Below are positions 8,735 through 17,475 of a stretch of 64,000 nucleotides of DNA, piece by piece; within the stretch, counting starts at the first letter, position 1, and every line of letters starts with the position of its first letter. A program made the translations under genes and the position numbers. Source of the DNA: Clostridiales bacterium (GTDB lineage: Bacteria; Bacillota; Clostridia; Lachnospirales; Lachnospiraceae). Below the pieces are notes generated by a model, which saw nothing but the letters and a program-made list of their open reading frames with translations, did no database searches and was not told the DNA's origin. The stretch spans positions 1 through 64,000 of the forward strand of contig JAQYAS010000066.1 of the NCBI GenBank assembly GCA_029338615.1, in the 5' to 3' direction.

Positions 8735-10486
8735 TTACTGTCTAACCTTAATGTGAACCTCACGGAGCTGCTGCTCTGTAACCTCGCCAGGTGCTCCACA
8801 CATAAGATCCTGTGCATTTCCATTCATTGGGAATGGAATGACCTCTCTGATGTTCTCCTCATTTCTAAGAAGCATGATCATTCTGTCCACACCAGGAGCC
8901 ATACCTGCATGAGGTGGTGCTCCAAACTGGAATGCATTGTAGAGTGCTCCGAACTTCTCCTTCAGATCATCCTCTGTGTATCCTGCAATTTCAAATGCCT
9001 TGACCATGATCTTCATGTCGTGGTTTCTTACAGCACCTGATGAAAGCTCGATACCATTGCAGACGATGTCGTACTGGTAAGCAAGGATATCAAGTGGATC
9101 CTTCTCATTTAACGCCTCAAGTCCGCCCTGTGGCATTGAGAACGGATTGTGAGTGAAGATGATCTTCTTGCTCTCCTTGTCGTACTCGTACATTGGGAAG
9201 TCATTTATATAGCAGAAACGGAATGCGTTCTTCTCGTTGAGGTCAAGTCTGTTGCCAAGCTCAACTCTGATCTGTCCTGCAAATGACGCTGCAAGCTCAG
9301 GCGTATCTGCGATGAAGAAGATAGTATCTCCGGCCGTAAGGCCTGCAAGCTCTGCGATCTCACCCTTCATATCATCAGGAATGAACTTGTCGATAGGTCC
9401 CTTGTATGACATATCATCAAGGATCTCCAGATATCCAAGACCGCCCATGCCGATGCTCTGTGCAAACTTGAGCATCTTCTCATGCTGTCCCTTTGAAAGT
9501 TTCTTGTGTACATTGATGGCACGCACTGTCTTGCCATGGAATGGCTTGAATGTACATCTCTGGAAGAAATCTGTGAGATCTATTATTCTGAGTGGGTTTC
9601 TGAGGTCAGGCTTATCTGTACCGAACTCAAGCATAGCCTGCTTGTAGCTAATGATAGGATATGGAGCCTGTGTAACCACTGCGCCCTCAGGTGCAAACTT
9701 CTCAAATGTTGCTGAGAGGACTTCCTCTCCAACCTTGAATACGTCCTCCTGTGTTGCAAAGCTCATCTCAAAGTCAAGCTGGTAGAACTCACCAGGTGAA
9801 CGGTCTGCTCTTGCATCCTCATCTCTGAAACAAGGAGCTATCTGGAAGTACTTGTCAAATCCTGATACCATGAGAAGCTGCTTGTACTGCTGAGGTGCCT
9901 GTGGAAGTGCATAGAACTTGCCCTTGAACTTTCTTGATGGCACGATGTAATCTCTTGCGCCCTCAGGTGATGATGCGCAGAGGATAGGTGTCTGGATCTC
10001 AAGAAATCCCATCTCAGTCATCTTCTGACGAAGGTAGCTGATGACCTGACTTCTGAATATCATGTTGTCCTTAACCTTCTTGTTTCTGAGGTCAAGATAT
10101 CTGTACTTGAGTCTCACATCCTCACGTGTCTCCTTGGATGTCTGGATCTCAAATGGAATCTGCTTATATACCTTACCTAGTATCTCTACAGTCTTCGCCT
10201 CAAGCTCGATAGTACCTGTAGGGATCTTTGGGTTGTATGTCTCCTCATCTCTGTGCTCAACGATACCCTCGATGGATACACAGTCCTCCTTTGTTATTCC
10301 TTCAAGAAGTGATGTGTCTCTCATTACCACCTGGAGCACGCCGTACATATCACGAAGATCGATAAATGATACTCCGCCATGGTCACGGATATTCTCTACC
10401 CATCCGGCAACCTTAAGTGTCTGTCCCACATCGCCCTCAGTGATCTCGTTCATTGTTCTGTTACGATAAATGTTCTCGATTGTCAT
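8735..10486 (-). CDS. aspS: Aspartate-tRNA ligase
   Basis: A 583-aa class II synthetase that charges tRNA-Asp. In order: OB-fold anticodon-binding domain (about 1-110, VGQTLKVAGWVENIRDHGGV), the class II core with motif 2 in the CFRDEDARADRSPGEFYQLD region, the bacterial GAD insertion (about 280-420) and motif 3 PPHAGMAPGVDRMIMLL near the C-terminus. Length is normal for bacterial AspRS with a GAD domain. The start is MTIENIY at 10486, with AAGGAG 8 nt upstream; a frame extending to 10534 lacks support. A T-box leader directly upstream controls it. Whether it also mischarges tRNA-Asn cannot be read from the sequence. Confidence 0.98.
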   Translation of the reverse strand: MTIENIYRNRTMNEITEGDVGQTLKVAGWVENIRDHGGVSFIDLRDMYGVLQVVMRDTSLLEGITKEDCVSIEGIVEHRDEETYNPKIPTGTIELEAKTVEILGKVYKQIPFEIQTSKETREDVRLKYRYLDLRNKKVKDNMIFRSQVISYLRQKMTEMGFLEIQTPILCASSPEGARDYIVPSRKFKGKFYALPQAPQQYKQLLMVSGFDKYFQIAPCFRDEDARADRSPGEFYQLDFEMSFATQEDVFKVGEEVLSATFEKFAPEGAVVTQAPYPIISYKQAMLEFGTDKPDLRNPLRIIDLTDFFQRCTFKPFHGKTVRAINVHKKLSKGQHEKMLKFAQSIGMGGLGYLEILDDMSYKGPIDKFIPDDMKGEIAELAGLTAGDTIFFIADTPELAASFAGQIRVELGNRLDLNEKNAFRFCYINDFPMYEYDKESKKIIFTHNPFSMPQGGLEALNEKDPLDILAYQYDIVCNGIELSSGAVRNHDMKIMVKAFEIAGYTEDDLKEKFGALYNAFQFGAPPHAGMAPGVDRMIMLLRNEENIREVIPFPMNGNAQDLMCGAPGEVTEQQLREVHIKVRQ

Positions 10487-10581
10487 CTGTTCTCTCCTTT
10501 TCTTTATTATTTGCCTGTGGCTTTTTATCCACATTGACTTTTTCAGGATTACGCACCGGCTGTTATTTCTCTTGCAAATAG

Positions 10582-10650
10582 AAAAAGCTTATGTTCATCC
10601 TGAATCAGATGCACATATACATATGCAAATATTCAGGACGAACATAAGCT
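10582..10650 (-). terminator. T-box-controlled intrinsic terminator before aspS
   Basis: On the minus strand a 20-bp stem (arms at 10631-10650 and 10586-10605, one G-T mismatch) with a 25-nt loop is followed by a T-run (10582-10586). It is the terminator half of the T-box switch; the alternative antiterminator uses the conserved motif at 10666-10679. Confidence 0.9.
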
Positions 10651-10958
10651 CTCTCACCTTCATGTCCGCGGTACCACCTGATTTACTGTTATGCGATCTT
10701 CTATACAACATCGCATCCCAGTCCCTCTCAGTCACCTTGCTCATGACCTCTCTGCGTATCGTGCAGCTACGGCTCCCCTACTCGACATATAACACGTATC
10801 CCGCTATAGGCTATGTCTTTCAGCTTGCGGCTGGTAAAGTGTTATTCACATATATTCACTCCGCCGGACTTCCACCACCACCGACTCTCTGTGGGCGATA
10901 ATCTATGCTACTTCTCTTCGTCATTGCCTTATATATGGCGTCAGCACATATCTGACGC
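10582..10958 (-). promoter_or_regulatory. T-box riboswitch leader of aspS, probable GAC (Asp) specifier
   Basis: The hallmark antiterminator bulge sequence AGGTGGTACCGCGG lies at 10666-10679 and is followed by the terminator hairpin. Upstream, stem I elements are visible: AGAGAGTCGGTGGTGG and GGAAGTCCGG (10864-10892) and the pre-stem AGTAGC region. A GAC codon followed by A at 10815-10817 sits where the specifier is expected on the 3' side of stem I, which agrees with control of an aspartyl synthetase. Uncharged tRNA-Asp should favour antitermination. The exact specifier needs a covariance-model alignment. Confidence 0.92.
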
Positions 10959-10964
10959 CACATT

Positions 10965-10994
10965 ATTATATTCTAGTGATTCAAGTTCTGTCAA
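10965..10994 (-). promoter_or_regulatory. Sigma-A promoter of the aspS T-box transcript
   Basis: TTGACA (10989-10994) and TATAAT (10965-10970) on the minus strand with an 18-bp spacer. Transcription should begin near 10958, immediately at a GGCGTCAG/CTGACGCC hairpin (10937-10959), so the T-box RNA would start with a stable 8-bp stem. Confidence 0.85.
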
Positions 10995-11107
10995 CTATAT
11001 TTATGTATATTTCCACCATCATCCCACAATCTCTGCACCAAACGGCATGAGCGCCAGCTTGACGATCTTAAAGAACTGATTCCCAAGACATCCCATGATA
11101 TCATCTC

Positions 11108-12076
11108 CTATCTGCAGAGTGCAGCAAGCATCTTGACTGCCGCCTCATACTCACTATTATCTCTCGTCTTCCGGATCTTCTTAAGAGCCTTCTCAGCTCC
11201 ATCCACATCATCGAACAGCCTTGACCAGTAAGCCCACAGCTCCTTCATCTTGAACATCGTGTTGCCCCTGCCCACATCCGACTCACAGTAATTCCTGTAC
11301 AGCTCATCGTGGAATGTGAAGAATCTGTTCCAGTCACATGTACTGTAGCCACTCACTCCTTTTATCCGCTCCGCCAGACAAGGATCAGCTATTATCCCCC
11401 TGCCTATCATAACCTTACTTATATCAGGGAAATCGCCCGTGAACCTTTCGTAATCCGCCACACTGTTTATATCCCCGTTGTAGCACACCGTATCTGTTCT
11501 TCCATATGAAACCACGCCTTCGGCAAACACTTCCATGTTTGGAGTATCCTTATAGAAATCTGTCTGTATTCTCGGATGTATGATCAACTCACTTATCGGA
11601 TACTTCTTATATATTTCTATGATGTCCTCAAACTCCACAGAACTATCTCTTCCTATTCTAGTCTTTATAGACACATTCATCACGTCGGCGGCAAACACTT
11701 CATATAAGAATTTGTCAAGTCTCTCCGTATCATACAGCAAACCTGAACCTTTATATTTCGTTACTACAGTCTTTGATGGGCAGCCAAGGTTGATGTTCAC
11801 CTCATCATATCCAAGTTTCTTTAAAAACTTTGCAGCCTTCACGAATCCCTCTCCGCTGTTGGTCAGAAGCTGCGGCACCACATTTATTCCCTGATTGTTT
11901 TCCGGCAGCACATCCCTTAGCTCCCGGTTTCTGAGAGGACGTCCTTTCGCCGGTGCAATGAACGGCATAAAGTATTTGTCAACGCCGCCAAAATATTTGC
12001 GGTGTGCATTCCTGTATATGTATCCTGTTATCCCCTCCATCGGGGCAAGATATATAAATCCATCATTGTTGTTCAT
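11108..12076 (-). CDS. tRNA-dihydrouridine synthase
   Basis: A 322-aa FMN enzyme that reduces specific uridines in tRNA to dihydrouridine. The TIM-barrel start LAPMEGIT (10-17) supplies the flavin phosphate site region, and the Dus signature is VNINLGCPSKTV with the catalytic Cys99. IIHPRIQTDFY and CYNGDINS contain the usual barrel-side His and Asn/Asp contacts. Length is typical. AGGAG lies 8 nt before the ATG; the stop is TAG. It stands alone, upstream of the aspS promoter. The subclass (DusA, B or C) is not resolved; the sequence looks more divergent than the common clostridial DusB. Confidence 0.92.
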   Translation of the reverse strand: MNNNDGFIYLAPMEGITGYIYRNAHRKYFGGVDKYFMPFIAPAKGRPLRNRELRDVLPENNQGINVVPQLLTNSGEGFVKAAKFLKKLGYDEVNINLGCPSKTVVTKYKGSGLLYDTERLDKFLYEVFAADVMNVSIKTRIGRDSSVEFEDIIEIYKKYPISELIIHPRIQTDFYKDTPNMEVFAEGVVSYGRTDTVCYNGDINSVADYERFTGDFPDISKVMIGRGIIADPCLAERIKGVSGYSTCDWNRFFTFHDELYRNYCESDVGRGNTMFKMKELWAYWSRLFDDVDGAEKALKKIRKTRDNSEYEAAVKMLAALCR

Positions 12077-12225
12077 ATGTCATTCTCCTATTATAGTATA
12101 TCATCCAGTACAGAATATTCTGACATATCTCACTCTGCAAACATGCCACCAAGCAAGTTATCGTATCAGTCACCAATATCTCGTGCTTGACTAGACTTTT
12201 TCTTGTTGTTCGCGCAAATAAAATA

Positions 12226-12262
12226 TAGAGGCACTCATCATCCATCATGACAAATGCCTCTA
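12226..12262 (-). terminator. Intrinsic terminator after the NSS symporter gene
   Basis: TAGAGGCA and TGCCTCTA arms (8 bp) around a 21-nt loop, followed on the minus strand by TATTTTATTT. It lies 20 nt past the symporter stop and closes the GNAT-lepB/PHP/symporter unit. Confidence 0.8.
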
Positions 12263-12281
12263 CATTATAAACTATATTGTT

Positions 12282-13703
12282 CTATTTGAACAGATTGGTA
12301 ACAAACTGTACAAAGTCAATTCCAAATGACTGGAGGAGCAGCAATGCAAGCAGTATCGGTGCCACAAACTTTACCATGGCAATATAGAGTTTCTTTCTTC
12401 CAAACTTCTCGCCGTTTCTTGTGACCTCGTCTATAACTGTCTTTGGTTTTGCCACCCATCCTATGAGAATACATGACAGAATCGCTACAAGCGGCATGAA
12501 AATGTTGTTACTCAGGTAATCCATTACATCAAGGATCTGAGCTGTCGCTCCATTAGGAAGTTTAAGCTCAAAGTACCAGATGTTGTAACCGAAGCATACA
12601 ACCAACATTCCGACAAACGCATACACTGTGGTTATGACCGCACTCTTCTTTCTTGTAAGATGGAACTTATCCATAAGTCCGGAAACTATCGCCTCCATGA
12701 CTGACACAGAGGATGTGATCGCCGCAAATGTAACCATGATGAAGAACAGTGCTCCGATGACTGTTCCGACCTTACCCATGGCATTGAATACCTTTGGCAG
12801 GGATATGAACATGAGTCCAGGTCCTGCTGACATTCCTTCCGTTCCAGAGAACACAAACACCGCTGGGACTATCATCAGACCAGCAAGAAATGCCACAGCC
12901 GTGTCAAATATCTCTATCTGGTTGATTGACTTCATAAGGTTAACATCCTTCTTAACATATGAGCCATATGCAACCATGATACCCATAGCGACACTTATCG
13001 AGAAGAATAGCTGTCCCATGGCATCCATTACAACCATGAAGATATCCCTGAATGTCATTCCCTTAAAATCAGGAATCAAATATACCTTGAGTCCATCGAT
13101 TCCAGTTCTGATCGTACCATCATCACCAGTATGCTTGATCGTCAGTGAGTAGATTGAAATTCCAATTATAAGAAGTACCAATATCGGCATGAGCACCTTG
13201 CTGAACTTCTCTATTCCCTTTTCAACACCACAGAATACGACAACACCTGTGGCCGTAAGGAATATAAGTGCAAATATTATAGGTGCAGTCTGGGCTGTTA
13301 TAAATCCAGTGAAATAACCGTCACCTGTGGCAGCCTCTGTCTGACCTGTAAAATATGCTGTCATATACTTCAGGACCCATCCTCCGATGGTGCAGTAATA
13401 TGGAAGGATTATGACCGGTACGATCCATGCCAGCCCGCCAAGCCATTTCCACTTCTTATGTATAAGACCATACGCTGTGAGCGGTCCCTGCTGAGTCTTT
13501 CTTCCTATTGCAATATCTGTTGTGAGCAGTGTGAATCCAAATGTAAGTGCCAGTATTATATACACAAGTATAAACACTCCGCCATTGTCCTTTGCCGCAA
13601 GATATGGGAATCTCCATATATTTCCAAGTCCTACCGCACTTCCCGCTGCTGCCATAACAAAGCCCAGCGTCCCCGTAAAATTACTTCTTTCCTTCTTATT
13701 CAT
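12282..13703 (-). CDS. Neurotransmitter:sodium symporter family amino-acid transporter
   Basis: A 473-aa transporter with about 11-12 predicted helices. The N-terminus GSAVGLGNIWRFPYLAAKDN (21-40) is the diagnostic NSS TM1 with the unwound substrate and sodium site. Bacterial relatives (LeuT, TnaT, MhsT, Tyt1) take up neutral, often aromatic or branched-chain, amino acids with sodium. The MhsT-like length with a short C-terminus suggests an 11-helix member. It begins 23 nt after the PHP gene, so it is likely co-transcribed with the PHP and GNAT-signal peptidase genes, although no functional link is evident. The stop is TAG. Substrate unknown. Confidence 0.95.
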   Translation of the reverse strand: MNKKERSNFTGTLGFVMAAAGSAVGLGNIWRFPYLAAKDNGGVFILVYIILALTFGFTLLTTDIAIGRKTQQGPLTAYGLIHKKWKWLGGLAWIVPVIILPYYCTIGGWVLKYMTAYFTGQTEAATGDGYFTGFITAQTAPIIFALIFLTATGVVVFCGVEKGIEKFSKVLMPILVLLIIGISIYSLTIKHTGDDGTIRTGIDGLKVYLIPDFKGMTFRDIFMVVMDAMGQLFFSISVAMGIMVAYGSYVKKDVNLMKSINQIEIFDTAVAFLAGLMIVPAVFVFSGTEGMSAGPGLMFISLPKVFNAMGKVGTVIGALFFIMVTFAAITSSVSVMEAIVSGLMDKFHLTRKKSAVITTVYAFVGMLVVCFGYNIWYFELKLPNGATAQILDVMDYLSNNIFMPLVAILSCILIGWVAKPKTVIDEVTRNGEKFGRKKLYIAMVKFVAPILLALLLLQSFGIDFVQFVTNLFK

Positions 13704-13726
13704 AATCTACCTTTCTGTTTTTGCTT

Positions 13727-14578
13727 TTATTTTTTGCTGCCCAGTCCCCTGTCTGAACAGTTACTTTTTCTTTTGGCCTTCAGCTTTGCCGATGCTGCAA
13801 AGTATGCACGGCATCTAGCAGGATAATTTCTGAATGCGCCATATATATTATATAAATAGAATCCATATGTCAGGAATTTACCGGCAGGTCCTATCTTGTC
13901 CTTTAGCGTCTTCGGATAGTGCTTTCCTCCAACCACCGGATGATTGCCGTCATTTATATATTTTATTAGATCATCCTCAGAATGTATATAATCTGGAAGA
14001 TATGTCCCTGCAAGTCCAACACAGCTCTCCTTATGAGCATCACTTCCTCCAAATACAGGTATGTCATAGTAAGCAGCAAGTCTCCTCGCCATCCTATTCC
14101 TCTTACCCGATTCGCAACAGTTATATCCCTCTATAAAATCAAAGTGCTGTGCATACAGCCTGTGTTCTATCATTCCAAGCTTCCTTGTACTTCCAAAACT
14201 CATAAACTTCTCTCCAAATGGGTGAGCAGGTCCAAGTATTCCTCCACACTCATGCACAAGCCATATAACCTTTATAAGTGCCATACCTCTGTGTTCAAAC
14301 AGGTCGTATACCTCCTCAGGAGTATCCGATGGCAGTACAATAAGGAAATGTCCATAATCAAAAGTATCATACTCAATACCTCTTAGAACAGTAAAATCCT
14401 TAACCTTACTCCTCTGTCTGAAATATGCTCTGTATCCCGAATATGAATCATGGTCTGTAACCAGCATTCCGTGGAAACCGCGTTGCTTTAACAAATCAAT
14501 ATAATCCAGAATTTTTACTCTTGCATCAGGCGAGCCCTCCGCAGTATGACAATGCATGTCAAACCTTACTTTATTCAT
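13727..14578 (-). CDS. PHP-domain metal-dependent phosphoesterase
   Basis: A 283-aa protein with a polymerase-and-histidinol-phosphatase fold. The first metal motif is FDMHCHT with Asp7, His9 and His11; further ligands appear in LVTDHDS, ILGPAHPF and the late GGSDAHKE. It lacks any polymerase or HisJ-specific extension, so a small phosphoesterase (YciV/TrpH-like RNA or nucleotide 3'-phosphatase type) is the safest reading. AAGGAG is 8 nt before the start. It sits 24 nt after the GNAT-signal peptidase fusion and 23 nt before the symporter. Substrate unknown. Confidence 0.88.
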   Translation of the reverse strand: MNKVRFDMHCHTAEGSPDARVKILDYIDLLKQRGFHGMLVTDHDSYSGYRAYFRQRSKVKDFTVLRGIEYDTFDYGHFLIVLPSDTPEEVYDLFEHRGMALIKVIWLVHECGGILGPAHPFGEKFMSFGSTRKLGMIEHRLYAQHFDFIEGYNCCESGKRNRMARRLAAYYDIPVFGGSDAHKESCVGLAGTYLPDYIHSEDDLIKYINDGNHPVVGGKHYPKTLKDKIGPAGKFLTYGFYLYNIYGAFRNYPARCRAYFAASAKLKAKRKSNCSDRGLGSKK

Positions 14579-14602
14579 AAGATCATCTCCTTCTGAAATA
14601 TA

Positions 14603-15643
14603 TCAATATTCTGCCCCGTCTCCCAGCCATGTTACCTGTGACAGAGGCATGTATATAAACTCAGCCTTAGCCAGTATCTTATCGCGCTCAACATATGTAT
14701 TCTCCCACATTCTGGCATCTGCAGAACTAGGTCGATTATCACCCAGCATAAAATAACAATTATCAGGCACCTTATACGGTCCAAACGACCTGGTGTCTGT
14801 TCTGGCCTCGTCACTGAGATATTCCTCATCCAGAGGAGTATCACTTCCGTCTATGTAGATCATTCCATCAATTATCTCTACAGTCTCACCCGGAAGTCCT
14901 ATGATTCTCTTGATGTATATCTGCGTCTCGTCATCAGGCCACTTAAATATTGCTATATCTCCACGCTTAGGATCAGAGAACTTATATGTAAGTCTGCTTC
15001 CTATAATCTTATCATTAAGCTGTATTGTTTCAAGCATAGATCCAGTCGGAACATTGCAATTTAAAATAATAAAATGCCCCAACACAAATGCTATAACAAC
15101 TGCGATTCCTACAGTTATTATACAATCTAAAATCTCCGCCTTATAATCCCGCTTGATATCTCTGCACCGTATCCTCATCTGGTGCCAGACTGCACCACCA
15201 TGCTGCGAGTCCGATACGCCCTCATCTACAAAGCCAAACTTCTCATAGAAACCTATCATCTCAGGCTTACATGTAAGAACTACCCCTTCAAGCTTGGAAC
15301 GCACTGCATCCTGCAGGACCTCGTTCATAACCTTAGCTGCATATCCCTGATGCTGATACTCGGGAAGCGTTGATACTCCGAATATCATCAACCATTTGCC
15401 TTTTCTGTCGTAATACTCCTCTCCGGAATACATTTCATCACACAGATTCTCTTCGTTAGTAGTTATTCCATTTATACCTGCTATTATTCTTCCATTCTTC
15501 TTTATGATCCAGAATGTATCCTTGTGAGTTCTGAGTCTTCTCTCTATAGATGATCTGTCCGCTGCATCTGCTGCCGAAAATGTCTGTTCCTCCAACAGGC
15601 ACAACTGCTCCAGATCACGCTTTCCAGCTTGTCTGACCTTCAT
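14603..15643 (-). CDS. GNAT acetyltransferase fused to type I signal peptidase
   Basis: A 346-aa fusion. Residues 1-155 form a GNAT domain with the acetyl-CoA loop QHQGYAAKV (98-106) and the C-terminal strand-helix IGFYEKFGFVDEG. Residues 171-193 are a transmembrane helix, followed outside the membrane by an S26 signal peptidase: catalytic Ser202 in NVPTGSMLETI, Lys245 in IYIKRIIGLPGE, and box E GDNRPSSADAR (301-311). All catalytic residues of SipS/LepB are present, so both halves look active. No stop or frameshift separates the domains, and the ribosome site AGAGGT precedes only the GNAT start. The acetyltransferase would face the cytoplasm and the peptidase the exterior. It heads the operon with the PHP and symporter genes. 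Confidence 0.92.
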   Translation of the reverse strand: MKVRQAGKRDLEQLCLLEEQTFSAADAADRSSIERRLRTHKDTFWIIKKNGRIIAGINGITTNEENLCDEMYSGEEYYDRKGKWLMIFGVSTLPEYQHQGYAAKVMNEVLQDAVRSKLEGVVLTCKPEMIGFYEKFGFVDEGVSDSQHGGAVWHQMRIRCRDIKRDYKAEILDCIITVGIAVVIAFVLGHFIILNCNVPTGSMLETIQLNDKIIGSRLTYKFSDPKRGDIAIFKWPDDETQIYIKRIIGLPGETVEIIDGMIYIDGSDTPLDEEYLSDEARTDTRSFGPYKVPDNCYFMLGDNRPSSADARMWENTYVERDKILAKAEFIYMPLSQVTWLGDGAEY

Positions 15644-15703
15644 ATATCATTACCTCTTATTTTTTTCTCTCGTATCAGTACGGCTGTCCAAAGCCTACAC
15701 TCC

Positions 15704-15731
15704 ATTATCTCACATTCAATTATCCTGTCAA
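15704..15731 (-). promoter_or_regulatory. Probable sigma-A promoter of the GNAT-lepB operon
   Basis: TTGACA at 15726-15731 and GATAAT at 15704-15709 on the minus strand, spacer 16 bp, about 60 nt before the fusion gene and just past the guaB terminator. Confidence 0.7.
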
Positions 15732-15732
15732 G

Positions 15733-15800
15733 AAAAAAGGACACATATAACCACAAACGCTTTCCCATTTTTCAAGAAACATCTGCTTTATATGTGTCCC
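15733..15800 (-). terminator. Long-loop terminator after guaB
   Basis: Arms AGGACACATATAA (15738-15750) and TTATATGTGTCC (15788-15799) with a 37-nt loop; on the minus strand the stem is followed by TTTTTTC. It lies 55 nt downstream of the guaB stop. Confidence 0.75.
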
Positions 15801-15854
15801 TTTTTATTTATATAGAGTATCTCCCGCAAGCGGGTCCTTCCTCCTTATGATATA

Positions 15855-17354
<1,500 letters not shown>

Positions 17355-17390
17355 TCATTATGTGCATCAATTAGCCTAAATAGAGAAAAC

Positions 17391-17423
17391 ACATCACCCA
17401 ACACTTATCGCATTGGGTGATGT
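17391..17423 (-). terminator. Intrinsic terminator after the LTA-synthase-like gene
   Basis: Perfect 11-bp arms ACATCACCCAA and TTGGGTGATGT with an 11-nt loop; TGTTTTCTCTATTT follows on the minus strand. It separates the LTA-synthase-like gene from guaB. Confidence 0.85.
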
Positions 17424-17475
17424 AACTTTTTAAACATGCTAACAAATTATAAACTGCTTGTCAAGGAAGTTCTGA

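Noticed and set aside
12111-12122. CAGAATATTCTG palindrome before the dus gene as a repressor site
   Set aside because: A single short dyad in AT-rich sequence, not matching LexA, Fur or other known Firmicutes sites.
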